DNA of 64,000 nucleotides from Paludibacteraceae bacterium (GTDB lineage Bacteria; Bacteroidota; Bacteroidia; Bacteroidales; Paludibacteraceae). Location of the stretch: contig JAGBVI010000099.1 of NCBI GenBank assembly GCA_017630395.1, forward strand, positions 24,234 to 88,233, read 5' to 3'. A program made the position numbers and the translations under genes. Shown here piece after piece: positions 52,566-62,363 of the stretch (within the stretch, counting starts at the first letter, position 1; each line of letters begins with the position of its first letter). A model generated the notes under the pieces. The model had not been told where the DNA came from and ran no database searches. It saw only the letters and a program-made list of their open reading frames with translations.

Positions 52566-55304
52566 ATGCGAAATAAACTTCTTTTCTTCTTTGTGTTCCC
52601 TTTGTGGATCATGGGACAAACAGCATTGGCTAATGTTGTTGCTTTGCCTATGGATACTACCAAGCAGCGAGCTGAGTGGTTGCAGGAAGAAGAAAATACA
52701 ATGATAGAGAATGAAGAAAATAGTTTGTCTGCCAATGAAGTAGAGGGTGGATATGTTCCAACTATTTCTTATACAGATATTCCAAGAGAATATGAGATTG
52801 CTGACGTGACTGTTACCGGTGCAAATAATTATGATAAATCTGTGATAATTGGTTATTCAGGTTTAAGTAAAGGTCAGAAAATTAAGGTGCCGGGAGATCA
52901 AATCAGTCAGGCCATTAAAAAATTTTGGAAACAAGGACTTTTCTCAGATGTGGAAATCTCGGCATCAAAGATTGATGGTCAGAAGATATGGTTAAATATC
53001 GCTTTAAAAACGCGAGAGCGCATTTCTGATATAGTTTTGCGCGGAGTTAAAGACAAGGATAAAGAAGATATGTTGAGTGCGATGGAGTTGAAAAAAGGTG
53101 GTCAGTTGACTCCGAATTTAATTGCTCGTACAAAAGCATCCATAAAGCGTCATTTGGCAGGTGAAGGTTACAGAAATGCCGATGTGAATATTTGGTTGAA
53201 AAATGATTCTTCAGCTCAAGGCTCTGTTATCGTAAATATTGGTGTTGATAGGAAGGAGAAGGTTCGAGTAAATCATATATATATTACCGGAAACTCTCAA
53301 ATGGAAGAGAAGAAGATTAAACGTGCAATGAAAAAAACAAAAGAGCGCGGTAAATTGGTAAATATATTTAAATCGAAGAAATTCATTGAAGAAGAATATA
53401 AGAATGATAAGAATTTGGCAATAGAAAAGTTCAATGAATATGGGTTTAGAGATGCTGTTTTGATAAGCGACAGTATTGTTTCCGTAGAGGATAACCGAGT
53501 AGATATTTATATGACTTTTGAAGAGGGAAAAAAATACTACTTTAGGGATATTACTTGGGTAGGAAATTCTGTGTATCCTAATGATGTACTTTCATTAGCT
53601 TTGGGTATCAAAAAAGGAGATGTTTACAATAGTAAGTTGTTGAATGATAGATTGTTTGTTGATGAAGATGCCATGTCGAATTTGTATTTGGATCACGGAT
53701 ATTTATTCTTTAATGTAGAACCAGTAGAGGTAAATATCGATGGAGATTCGATAGATGTTGAATTAAGAGTTTATGAAGGAAGACAAGCGGTTATAAATAA
53801 TGTGGTAATTAGCGGAAATGATGCTATTTATGAGCATGTGATACGAAGAGAATTACGAACAAAACCGGGACAACTATTTAGTAAATCAGATTTGCAACGT
53901 TCTGCACGAGAGTTAGCGGCTACCGGTCATTTTAATCCAGAAACAATGGATATCAGACCTGAACCAGACCCTGAGAATGGAACGGTTGATATTATATATA
54001 ACTTGGAACAAAAGAAAAACGACCAAGTAGAGTTGTCTTTTGGATGGGGGCAAACCGGTGTAACAGGTTCTTTGGGATTGAAGTTTACTAATTTCTCTAT
54101 GAGAAATATTTTCAATAAGGAGGCATATCATCCTTTGCCACAGGGAGATGGACAGAGTTTGTCTCTTTCCTTCTCTACCAATGCTCGTTATTATACTTCT
54201 GCAAGTATTTCATTTATAGAACCTTGGCTAGGGGGAACTAGTCCGACTACCTTATCAGCTTCTTTGTATTGGTCAAAACAATCAGGCGTTAATAGTCAGT
54301 ACTATTCAGAGAACTATTATAACAGTTTATATTATGATGATTATTCGTATAGTTATGCATCAGCTGCAGATCCGGATAAGTTCATAATGACGTTTGGAGG
54401 TTCTTTGGGAATAGGAAAGAGATTAAATTGGCCGGATGATTACTTTTCAATCTACGGAGAGTTGTCATTCCGTCATTATTCATTACAAAATTGGGTTTAT
54501 TTGGATTTATCAGATGGGAAAGCTAATAACTTAAGTTTATCTGCAACATGGAGTAGAAATTCCTTGGATAATCCATATTATACTCGTCGAGGCTCAAAGT
54601 TCTCATTGATGGTCCAAGCAACACCACCATACTCCTTGTTTAAGGATAATTCGAGGGTAGATGAATTGGTAACTAAATTTAGAAATGGAGATGCAAAAGA
54701 AGAGTATCGAGGATTGAGTGCAGATGAGTATTCCGAGATGCAGGAAGAGTTATATAAATGGGTAGAGTATTATAAGATTGAATTTAAAGCTCAAACATTC
54801 ACTCCATTGTCAAGTAACCAAAAGTTGGTATTGATGACAAGAGCCGAGTATGGGTTCTTAGGCTATTACAATAAAAATAGACGTTCTCCATTTGAAAGAT
54901 ATTATGTTGGTGGAGATGGTATGACAGGATACAGCAGTACCTATTCAACAACGGCAGTTAAACTAAGAGGATATGGAAACGGGTCGTTGACTCCTGAGGA
55001 TCCGGTAACGGGGAGAGATGCAGGAAATATTTACACGAGATTATCATTAGAGTTAAGATATCCATTAATGTTGGAAACAACAACAACAATTTATTTGTTA
55101 GCATTTGCGGATGCAGGAAATGCTTGGAGTGAATTTAGTGATTTTAATCCGTTTGATTTGAAGAGATCGTTAGGAGTTGGTGTGAGGGTATTTTTGCCTA
55201 TGTTGGGGTTGATTGGAGTTGATTGGGGATACGGATTTGATGACCCTTATCATGTAGGAGAAGGGGGAAGTAATTTCCATTTTGTTATAGGTCAAGAATT
55301 TTAA
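52566..55304 (+). CDS. bamA: Outer membrane protein assembly factor BamA
   Basis: 912 residues. Signal peptide (about 1-22), an acidic linker, five POTRA-type repeats (about 70-475, e.g. IADVTVTGANNYDKSVI, VNHIYITGNSQMEEKKI, INNVVISGNDAIYEHVIRRELRTKPGQLF) and a 16-stranded Omp85 barrel ending FHFVIGQEF with a terminal Phe. Core of the Bam complex with BamD (33.3 kb). Part of DUF6089-uppS-bamA-skp-skp. Confidence 0.96.
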   Translation: MRNKLLFFFVFPLWIMGQTALANVVALPMDTTKQRAEWLQEEENTMIENEENSLSANEVEGGYVPTISYTDIPREYEIADVTVTGANNYDKSVIIGYSGLSKGQKIKVPGDQISQAIKKFWKQGLFSDVEISASKIDGQKIWLNIALKTRERISDIVLRGVKDKDKEDMLSAMELKKGGQLTPNLIARTKASIKRHLAGEGYRNADVNIWLKNDSSAQGSVIVNIGVDRKEKVRVNHIYITGNSQMEEKKIKRAMKKTKERGKLVNIFKSKKFIEEEYKNDKNLAIEKFNEYGFRDAVLISDSIVSVEDNRVDIYMTFEEGKKYYFRDITWVGNSVYPNDVLSLALGIKKGDVYNSKLLNDRLFVDEDAMSNLYLDHGYLFFNVEPVEVNIDGDSIDVELRVYEGRQAVINNVVISGNDAIYEHVIRRELRTKPGQLFSKSDLQRSARELAATGHFNPETMDIRPEPDPENGTVDIIYNLEQKKNDQVELSFGWGQTGVTGSLGLKFTNFSMRNIFNKEAYHPLPQGDGQSLSLSFSTNARYYTSASISFIEPWLGGTSPTTLSASLYWSKQSGVNSQYYSENYYNSLYYDDYSYSYASAADPDKFIMTFGGSLGIGKRLNWPDDYFSIYGELSFRHYSLQNWVYLDLSDGKANNLSLSATWSRNSLDNPYYTRRGSKFSLMVQATPPYSLFKDNSRVDELVTKFRNGDAKEEYRGLSADEYSEMQEELYKWVEYYKIEFKAQTFTPLSSNQKLVLMTRAEYGFLGYYNKNRRSPFERYYVGGDGMTGYSSTYSTTAVKLRGYGNGSLTPEDPVTGRDAGNIYTRLSLELRYPLMLETTTTIYLLAFADAGNAWSEFSDFNPFDLKRSLGVGVRVFLPMLGLIGVDWGYGFDDPYHVGEGGSNFHFVIGQEF

Positions 55305-55317
55305 AAAATAGTAAGTT

Positions 55318-55833
55318 ATGAAGAAAATTTTAATTTTAACCGTAATGTTGTTTGGATGGGTTACATTCTCATCTGCACAAAAAATAGCGATAGTAGATAT
55401 GTCATATCTCTTGAAAAATATTCCTATGTATGAGTCTGCCAATGAGCAACTAAAGCAAATTTCGCAAAAGTGGCAAAAGGAGGTTGATGCATTGAATGAA
55501 GAGGCTGAACTTTTGTATAAAAATTATCAAACGGAATCGGTTTTTCTTTCAGATGAAATGAAGCGAAAGAAAGAAAATGAAATTGTTGCCAAAGAGAAGC
55601 AAGCCAGTGATTTGAAACGTACATATTTTGGACCAGAAGGAGAGTATTACAAAAAACGAGAAAGTTTGATGAAACCTATTCAAGATGAGGTTTATGTAGC
55701 AGTAAAAGATATTGCAGATACGAAAGGCTATCAAGTTGTTTTGGATAAATCCAGCAGTCAAAATTTAATCTATTTTTCGGTGAAAGTTGATATTAGTGAT
55801 GAAGTATTAGAAAAATTAGGATATTCGAAATAA
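55318..55833 (+). CDS. OmpH/Skp-family periplasmic chaperone (first copy)
   Basis: 171 residues with a signal peptide (IILTVMLFGWVTFSSAQ). QKIAIVDMSYLLKNIPMYESANEQLKQ is the OmpH/Skp opening, followed by a long coiled coil (about 40-110) and a VYVAVKDIADTKGYQVVLDKSS end. Holds unfolded outer-membrane proteins for BamA. Confidence 0.9.
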   Translation: MKKILILTVMLFGWVTFSSAQKIAIVDMSYLLKNIPMYESANEQLKQISQKWQKEVDALNEEAELLYKNYQTESVFLSDEMKRKKENEIVAKEKQASDLKRTYFGPEGEYYKKRESLMKPIQDEVYVAVKDIADTKGYQVVLDKSSSQNLIYFSVKVDISDEVLEKLGYSK

Positions 55834-55878
55834 TTGTTATATTTGTAGTTGTTGAACGTTTAATTAATAAGATAGAAA

Positions 55879-56385
55879 ATGAAAAAATTAGTGTGTGGAT
55901 TGCTTTTTGCAATCATTCCGGTTGTAACTTATGCTCAAAACACTCAAGTTAAATTGGGGTATTTGGATGTGCAAACGTTGTTCATGGCAATGCCAGAAGC
56001 GGTACAAATCGATTCTACTTTGAAGAAATTGGTTGCACAACATGAAAGTGAAGTTAAGAGAATGGAGGATGAATATACGCGTAAGTTGGTTGAATTCAAA
56101 GAGGGTGAAGCAACTTGGGATGAAACCATAAAAAATAATAGAATGGAAGAGTTGCAAACTTTGCAAACAAAAATGCAAAATTATTATCAACAAGCTCAAA
56201 TGATGTTGCAACAAAAACAAGAACAATTGCAAGCACCTGTAAGAGAGAAACTTCGTAAGACAATTGAAGAAGTAGGTGCTGAAAATGGGTTCTTGTACAT
56301 TTATGACTTAAACGTGTTATTGTACAAATCACCAGATGCAATTGATGTAACTCCGATGATGAAGAAGAAATTGAATATTAAATAA
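55879..56385 (+). CDS. OmpH/Skp-family periplasmic chaperone (second copy)
   Basis: 168 residues with a signal peptide (GLLFAIIPVVTYAQ). KLGYLDVQTLFMAMPEAVQIDSTLKKL and a Gln-rich coiled coil are followed by IYDLNVLLYKSPDAIDVTPMMKKKL. Tandem paralogue of the preceding gene, a standard Bacteroidota arrangement. Confidence 0.9.
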   Translation: MKKLVCGLLFAIIPVVTYAQNTQVKLGYLDVQTLFMAMPEAVQIDSTLKKLVAQHESEVKRMEDEYTRKLVEFKEGEATWDETIKNNRMEELQTLQTKMQNYYQQAQMMLQQKQEQLQAPVREKLRKTIEEVGAENGFLYIYDLNVLLYKSPDAIDVTPMMKKKLNIK

Positions 56386-56397
56386 ATCTGTTTTATT

Positions 56398-56483
56398 CAA
56401 AAGCTGTTTAAATTTTTATCTAAATTGATTTTGAGTTATGTTAAATTCTTGATCGGTTGTAGATAATGTTTGAGCAGCTTTTG
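56398..56483. repeat. Short family B-like palindrome
   Basis: AAAAGCTGTTTAAATTTTT at the left and TGTTTGAGCAGCTTTT at the right are inverted and resemble family B ends, 86 bp in all with a TTGAGTTATGTTAAA interior. Probably a deletion derivative. It separates the skp genes from murI. Confidence 0.5.
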
Positions 56484-56519
56484 TGAATTATTCGATCAGA
56501 GTATTTTTTATTTATTTAT

Positions 56520-57371
56520 ATGGCGTTATATCCGATGAAACTAGGTCCGATCGGTGTCTTTGATTCCGGTTATGGAGGATTAACAATTTTGGAAAAAATT
56601 CGAAAGTTAATGCCCCAATATGATTATGTTTATTTGGGAGATAATGCGAGGACTCCGTACGGCACACGTTCATTTGATGTAGTGTACGAATTTACGCGCC
56701 AATCCGTAGAAAAATTGTTTAGTTTAGGTTGTCCTTTGGTTATATTAGGATGTAATACAGCATCTGCAAAGGCATTAAAAAGTATCCAACAAAATGATTT
56801 GCCTCAATGGAATCAGGAAAAACGGGTCTTAGGGGTTATTCGTCCCACCGTTGAAGCTATCGGTAAGGTAACTCGTACGGGGCACGTTGGAGTTTTAGGG
56901 ACGGTAGGAACAATTCAGTCTTTATCATATCCGATAGAGATAGCAAAATTATTTCCTAATATAGTGGTGTCTGGTCAAGCTTGTCCTTTATGGGTCCCTT
57001 TAGTAGAGAATGGGGAGTATGATTCAGATGGGGCAGATTACTTTGTGAAAAAGTATATTGAAGAGTTATTAGAAAAAGACCCAGAAATAGATACGCTTAT
57101 TTTAGGATGTACTCACTATCCATTGTTATTGCCTAAGATTAAAAAGTTTTTACCGCAGAATGTCAGTGTGGTATCACAAGGAAATATTGTTGCGGATCGA
57201 CTCAGAGATTATTTAGAGAGACATAAAGTTTTAGAGTCAAATATAACAAGGGGAGGTTCATGCCTTTTCTATACTACAGAATCTGTTGAAAAATTCCAAA
57301 AGTCAGCCGAAGTATTTTTGAATGAGCATGTAATGGTTAAACATGTAAAATTGAGTTCAACGAATATGTAA
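56520..57371 (+). CDS. murI: Glutamate racemase
   Basis: 283 residues. Supplies D-glutamate for peptidoglycan. GVFDSGYGGLTIL holds the substrate loop; the two catalytic cysteines are in LGCNTASA and LGCTHYPLL. GDNARTPYG is also conserved. Confidence 0.96.
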   Translation: MALYPMKLGPIGVFDSGYGGLTILEKIRKLMPQYDYVYLGDNARTPYGTRSFDVVYEFTRQSVEKLFSLGCPLVILGCNTASAKALKSIQQNDLPQWNQEKRVLGVIRPTVEAIGKVTRTGHVGVLGTVGTIQSLSYPIEIAKLFPNIVVSGQACPLWVPLVENGEYDSDGADYFVKKYIEELLEKDPEIDTLILGCTHYPLLLPKIKKFLPQNVSVVSQGNIVADRLRDYLERHKVLESNITRGGSCLFYTTESVEKFQKSAEVFLNEHVMVKHVKLSSTNM

Positions 57372-57569
57372 ACCAATCACTATAATTATGTATAGCGGTA
57401 CAATCAGCTAAACAAAATGATTCTTTTATTGTCCTTAATACAATTATCGGAATTGCTTTTATTCTCCCAAATTTAAATCATTATCAATATCTCTGTATAT
57501 TTTAAACGATAGTAGAGTTATTATTCGCTGAAAATACTTAACTTTGTGAGTTAAAATAAAATAATAAAG

Positions 57570-59378
57570 ATGGAGATTCAAAAAATCAGGAACGTGGCAA
57601 TCATTGCCCATGTCGATCATGGTAAGACTACATTAGTGGATAAAATGTTGTTGGCTGGTAAGTTGTTCAAGGAACATGAAAAACCGGGGGCATTAATGTT
57701 GGATAACAATGATTTGGAGCGCGAGAGGGGAATAACAATAGTGTCAAAAAATGTCTCAATTCGTTATAAAGATTATAAGATAAACATTATAGATACTCCG
57801 GGACACTCCGATTTTGGAGGGGAGGTTGAGCGAGTGTTAAATATGGCAGATGGAGTTTTACTGTTGGTAGATGCCTTTGAAGGACCAATGCCACAAACTC
57901 GTTTCGTTTTACAAAAGGCTTTGCAGTTGGGGTTAAAACCAATTGTTGTTATTAATAAAGTTGATAAACCGAACTGTCGTCCGGATGAGGTTCAGGAGGA
58001 AGTGTTTGATTTGATGTTTAACTTGGATGCTACCGAGGAACAATTGGATTTTCCAACAATCTATGGTTCTGCAAAGAATAACTGGATGTCGGACGATTGG
58101 AATGTTCCAAGAGAAAATGATATAACGCCGGTGTTGGATGCGATTATTAAACATATACCCGAGCCTAGGATTTTGACTGGAACGCCACAAATGTTGATTA
58201 CTTCTTTGGATTTTTCTTCCTATGTGGGTCGAATTGCCATTGGACGAATTCATAGAGGTTCATTGTCAGAATCTCAGGATTTATCGTTGGTTAAGCGAGA
58301 TGGTTCAGTTAAGAAAGTTCGCATAAAAGAACTTAGAGTCTTTGAAGGTTTCGGGCAAGCATGTGTTAGAGAAGCTAATTGTGGAGAATTATGTGCGTTG
58401 GTGGGAATTGAAGGGTTTGATATTGGAGATACTATATGTGATTTAGAAAATCCGGAGCCTTTGCCACCTATAGCAATTGATGAACCGACTATGAGTATGG
58501 TTTTTGCGGTTAATGACTCTCCATTCTTTGGTAAAGAAGGTAAATTTGTAACATCACGACATATTAATGATCGTTTGGTAAAGGAGTTGGATCGTAACTT
58601 GGCATTAAAAGTAGAAAAAGACCCTACTTCAGATAAATGGACGGTTTTTGGTAGAGGTGTACTTCATTTATCCGTATTGATAGAGACAATGCGTCGAGAA
58701 GGATATGAACTACAAGTTGGCCAGCCCCAAGTGATTTTCAAAGATATTGATGGGGAAAGATGTGAACCGATGGAGCAATTGACAATAGATTTGCCGGATG
58801 AGGTTTCTGGTAAAGTTATTGAGATGGTAGCGGTTCGCAAAGGAGATATGGTTTCTATGGAACGTAAAGGGGATCGAGTTCATTTGGAATTTGTTATTCC
58901 TTCTCGTGGAATCATCGGTTTAAGAACAAACGTTTTAACAGCAACGGCGGGTGAAGCAGTTATGGCTCATCGTTTTTTGGAGTACCAACCCTACAAAGGA
59001 GAGATAGAGAGACGAACGAATGGTGCATTAATAGCTATGGAGTCAGGGACAGCATTTGCTTATGCACTAGATAAGTTGCAGGATAGAGGAAAGTTCTTTA
59101 TAAATCCGCAAGATGAAGTTTATGCAGGACAAGTTGTAGGTGAGCATTGTAAAGATAATGACATTGTAGTAAATGTAACAAAATCTAAGCAATTGACCAA
59201 TATGCGGTCGAAGAGTTCAGATGACAAAGCTCGTATTATCCCCCCTATCATTTTTTCGTTGGAAGAGGCGTTGGAGTACATCCGAGAAGATGAGTATGTG
59301 GAGGTGACACCGGATTCCATTAGACTACGTAAAATATTGTTGGATGAGAATGAGAGGAAGAGAGCAAGTAGAGTGTGA
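57570..59378 (+). CDS. typA: Ribosome-associated GTPase TypA/BipA
   Basis: 602 residues. Translational GTPase with [12 protein letters not shown] (G1), RERGITI (switch I), [14 protein letters not shown] (G3) and NKVDKPN (G4). An EF-G-like domain arrangement and the BipA-specific C-terminal domain follow ([14 protein letters not shown]). Involved in ribosome assembly and stress adaptation. TAACTTTG at 57539-57546 is a likely -7 element. Confidence 0.96.
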   Translation: MEIQKIRNVAIIAHVDHGKTTLVDKMLLAGKLFKEHEKPGALMLDNNDLERERGITIVSKNVSIRYKDYKINIIDTPGHSDFGGEVERVLNMADGVLLLVDAFEGPMPQTRFVLQKALQLGLKPIVVINKVDKPNCRPDEVQEEVFDLMFNLDATEEQLDFPTIYGSAKNNWMSDDWNVPRENDITPVLDAIIKHIPEPRILTGTPQMLITSLDFSSYVGRIAIGRIHRGSLSESQDLSLVKRDGSVKKVRIKELRVFEGFGQACVREANCGELCALVGIEGFDIGDTICDLENPEPLPPIAIDEPTMSMVFAVNDSPFFGKEGKFVTSRHINDRLVKELDRNLALKVEKDPTSDKWTVFGRGVLHLSVLIETMRREGYELQVGQPQVIFKDIDGERCEPMEQLTIDLPDEVSGKVIEMVAVRKGDMVSMERKGDRVHLEFVIPSRGIIGLRTNVLTATAGEAVMAHRFLEYQPYKGEIERRTNGALIAMESGTAFAYALDKLQDRGKFFINPQDEVYAGQVVGEHCKDNDIVVNVTKSKQLTNMRSKSSDDKARIIPPIIFSLEEALEYIREDEYVEVTPDSIRLRKILLDENERKRASRV

Positions 59379-59423
59379 AGACTATAGTTTATTAATTTGA
59401 GTGTTTAATAAAAAAAAGAGGCA

Positions 59424-60875
59424 ATGGTAAACAAGAATTTTTGCATGAGTTCATATTTGGCTTTTCGTTATATCGAACGAGAGGATATGGATTTTTATGA
59501 GGGATATTTTCATAAAAACATTCCTCTTCCAGACTCTTCACAATTTACCTATGTTCGAACTGTAGACGATATTGACTCAGCAATCCAAAACGTTTTCAAT
59601 TCACTTTCTACTGAAAAATTGGGTATTTGTTTGTCTGGTGGAATGGATTCTGCAATTCTTGCGTCATATATGCGAGGATGTGATGCGTATACATTTAGAT
59701 TTTTAGGAGGAGAATTTCAACGGGAAGAGTTAAGCCGAGCAGAATATTATGCACGATATTATGGTTTGAAGTTGCATTATGTCGATATAGACTGGAAAAC
59801 AGTTGAACAATATTTGCCGATTGTATTGCGAGTTAAAAATTCCCCAGTTCATTCAATTGAACCTCAGTTGTATCAACTTGCAATACAAGCTAAGAAAGAT
59901 GGAATCACACGTTTAATCGTAGGAGAAAGTAGTGATTTGATATTTGGAGGGATGGATCAATTATTGTCTCAAGATTGGACTTTGGAAGATTTTAAGAAAC
60001 GTTATACATTCTTAGAACCTCAAGATGTTTTAAAAGAAGCAGTTGATGTATCTTATTTGTATGAACGATATCGGGATGGAGATAAAATTGATTTCTTGAA
60101 ATTTATGGATGATGTATTTAGTAGGGAATCATCTAGTTCATATTATAACGCATTTGGAGCAGCAGATATTTCATACACGGATCCCTATGCGTTGTTGCGA
60201 ATGATAGAACCATTAGATTTAAACAAGGTTCGGAATGGAGAACCTAAATATCTTATTAGGGAGTTAATGAAGAAAAAATATCCAGAAATTCCAGTTCCGG
60301 ATAAAGTGCCAATGCCTAGACCCGTAGATGCTTATTTTAAAAATTGGAATGGTCCAACTCGTCCCGAATTTAAAAGAGATTTAGATATGTGTAAGTTTAC
60401 AGGAAATCAGAAATGGCAATTATATTGTTTAGAACAATTCTTAAACTTATACGAACCTTTAAAGATTGGTTATACTACAGGAGTGTATGATCTTTTTCAT
60501 ATAGGACATCTTAATTTATTGCGTAAAGCAAAAGAACAATGTGATTATTTGATTGTAGGGGTATCTACAGATGAATTAGTTAGTTATAAACACAAGCAAG
60601 CTGTTATTCCGCATGAAGAACGGAAAGAAATCGTAGGAGCGATTAAATATGTTGATGAGGTTGTAACTCAAGAAAATATGAATAAAATGGAAGCTTGGGA
60701 GAAATTTCATTTCAATGTTATGTTTGTTGGTGATGATTGGAAAGGAACTGATAAGTGGAGAAAAATAGAGAGAGAATTGAATATGGTTGGTGTTGAGGTT
60801 GTATATTTCCCTTACACTAAAGGAACTTCATCAACGCTTATAAATGAAACATTATATAAATTACGTGAAGAATGA
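59424..60875 (+). CDS. Asparagine-synthetase-like PP-loop / glycerol-phosphate cytidylyltransferase fusion
   Basis: 483 residues with two domains. Residues about 45-330 form an AsnB-type ATP-pyrophosphatase: LGICLSGGMDSAIL is the PP-loop and IVGESSDLIFGGMDQLL matches the GxgSDElfGGY region. No glutaminase domain precedes it. Residues about 350-483 form a TagD-type cytidylyltransferase: GYTTGVYDLFHIGHLNLLRKAKEQ (HxGH), GVSTDEL, FVGDDWKG and a variant TKGTSSTLI where RTxGISTT is usual. Its stop overlaps the start of the CDP-glycerol transferase-like gene. The pair probably makes and transfers a CDP-activated group to a surface glycan; the true substrate is unknown. Confidence 0.8.
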   Translation: MVNKNFCMSSYLAFRYIEREDMDFYEGYFHKNIPLPDSSQFTYVRTVDDIDSAIQNVFNSLSTEKLGICLSGGMDSAILASYMRGCDAYTFRFLGGEFQREELSRAEYYARYYGLKLHYVDIDWKTVEQYLPIVLRVKNSPVHSIEPQLYQLAIQAKKDGITRLIVGESSDLIFGGMDQLLSQDWTLEDFKKRYTFLEPQDVLKEAVDVSYLYERYRDGDKIDFLKFMDDVFSRESSSSYYNAFGAADISYTDPYALLRMIEPLDLNKVRNGEPKYLIRELMKKKYPEIPVPDKVPMPRPVDAYFKNWNGPTRPEFKRDLDMCKFTGNQKWQLYCLEQFLNLYEPLKIGYTTGVYDLFHIGHLNLLRKAKEQCDYLIVGVSTDELVSYKHKQAVIPHEERKEIVGAIKYVDEVVTQENMNKMEAWEKFHFNVMFVGDDWKGTDKWRKIERELNMVGVEVVYFPYTKGTSSTLINETLYKLREE

Positions 60876-62077
60876 AGTCAATTATTAAATTTATAGCATA
60901 TTTATTGTGTTATGTGTTTTATCCGATATCTTATTTTTTTCCCCGGACGGATAAAATTTTAGTTTTCGGGTCGTATAGAGGCGCATTTAATGATAATTCA
61001 AAGTACCTTTTTTTGTATTCTTGTAAGAGTATAAAAGATAGAAAAATAGTTTGGATTTCAACAAAAAAAAGTACTGTTTGTCATATTCGAAACCTCGGAT
61101 ACAGAGCATATCATGTAGTTTCTTTGAAAGGGTTGTATTATGCTTTACGATCTAAAATGTGGTTTGTCAATTCATATACCTCAGATATTGCTTTTTGTTT
61201 GGCCGGCAAGGCAAAAGTTGTGAACCTTTGGCATGGTATTCCGATGAAGACTATAGAGTTTGGAATTACCAAGGGAGATTTGGCAAAACGTTATGTAGAG
61301 AAAGATTTTTGGGATGTTTTCTTCCATCCAGCTCCCTTTAGGAGACCGGATTATATGGTGTCAACTACGGATTTTTTTGATGATATTTTTTCAGAGTCTT
61401 TTCGTATAGATAAGTCTCAATGTTTGCAAACAGGTTGTCCGCGTAATCGTATGTTAAAAATGTCGATTGAACAGGTGGATGAATTTGTTTGTACTTATGA
61501 GTCTCAACAAACAAAGAATATAGTGAATAGGATTCGTCAATATAAGACGGTTTTTGTGTATATGCCGACATGGAGAGATTCTCAAGCAGATTGTTTTGCA
61601 AACGGATTCGACCTAAATGTTTTGAATGATATTGTTGCGCAACAAGATGCTTGCGTATTGATGAAACCACATGCCAATACATTTATCAGTAAATCGGTTG
61701 AATATAGTAATTTATTTTTTTTAGATGGTAATGTGGATATGTATTGTATCCTACCTTATACTCATGTACTGATTACCGATTACTCTTCGGTTATATATGA
61801 CTACATTCTTATGCCAGAGAAGAGTGTAATATTATTTCATTATGATTATGAAGAATATGTTAATAGTCGAGAGTTTATTTTTGATTTAAGAGATAATATA
61901 GTTGGAAAGAAAGTTCATTCGTTTGATGAATTATTGTCAACAATTAAAAATGCAGACTACGAAATGGATGAAAATCTTCGTCAACGAGTCATCGATAAGT
62001 TTTGGGGAAAGACAGCGACTTATGACAGTTGCTATCAAATTTTGGAGAAACTTTCATTGCTGTCTTTTTCTTCTTAA
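60872..62077 (+). CDS. CDP-glycerol glycerophosphotransferase-family protein
   Basis: 401 residues of the TagB/TagF family. A hydrophobic N-terminus (about 4-24) may associate with the membrane. Motifs: ILVFGSYRGAFNDNSKYL, VVNLWHGIPMK (His-Gly), VYMPTWRD, VLMKPH and LITDYSSVIYDY. Family members transfer glycerol phosphate or a similar polyol phosphate from its CDP form to lipid-linked glycans. It overlaps the cytidylyltransferase fusion by four bases, so donor synthesis and transfer are coupled. Confidence 0.85.
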   Translation: MKSIIKFIAYLLCYVFYPISYFFPRTDKILVFGSYRGAFNDNSKYLFLYSCKSIKDRKIVWISTKKSTVCHIRNLGYRAYHVVSLKGLYYALRSKMWFVNSYTSDIAFCLAGKAKVVNLWHGIPMKTIEFGITKGDLAKRYVEKDFWDVFFHPAPFRRPDYMVSTTDFFDDIFSESFRIDKSQCLQTGCPRNRMLKMSIEQVDEFVCTYESQQTKNIVNRIRQYKTVFVYMPTWRDSQADCFANGFDLNVLNDIVAQQDACVLMKPHANTFISKSVEYSNLFFLDGNVDMYCILPYTHVLITDYSSVIYDYILMPEKSVILFHYDYEEYVNSREFIFDLRDNIVGKKVHSFDELLSTIKNADYEMDENLRQRVIDKFWGKTATYDSCYQILEKLSLLSFSS

Positions 62078-62133
62078 TAGAAGATAATGCAATAATATAA
62101 ATATTATCTCGGATTTAGTTATTTTTCGTACTA

Positions 62134-62175
62134 AAGAGAGGGTGTCTCAAAATTCAATTTTTGATGCACTCTCTT
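62134..62175. terminator. Imperfect hairpin after the glycerophosphotransferase gene
   Basis: AAGAGAGGGTGTCTCAAAATT pairs imperfectly with AATTTTTGATGCACTCTCTT. The core sequence resembles the terminator at 21702-21729 but lacks a clear T run. Confidence 0.45.
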
Positions 62176-62248
62176 GAATATAACTACTTTCATTTTACTA
62201 CAAATGTTGATGAACCGTAGATTTTTTAGTCAAATAGTAAGTACAAAA

Positions 62249-62312
62249 TTAATTAGGGATACTCGCGAAATAGACTAAAAGCTTAATTAGGGGCAGTCGT
62301 GAAATGTTGAAA
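62249..62312 (+). repeat. Two 34-bp direct repeats upstream of the transposase
   Basis: TTAATTAGGG followed by a TCGyGAAAT core occurs at 62249 and again at 62283, 34 bases apart. They could be transposase-binding sites or part of the element's left end. Confidence 0.5.
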
Positions 62313-62363
62313 ATTATCTAATGAATTAATTGTCAATATGATAAATATTTTGTAACTTAGCGG

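Larger units (their letters stand above)
62078..62363. other. Intergenic region before the transposase remnant
   Basis: About 290 bp. Holds the hairpin at 62134-62175 and a 34-bp direct repeat (62249-62312). No gene seen. Confidence 0.5.
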
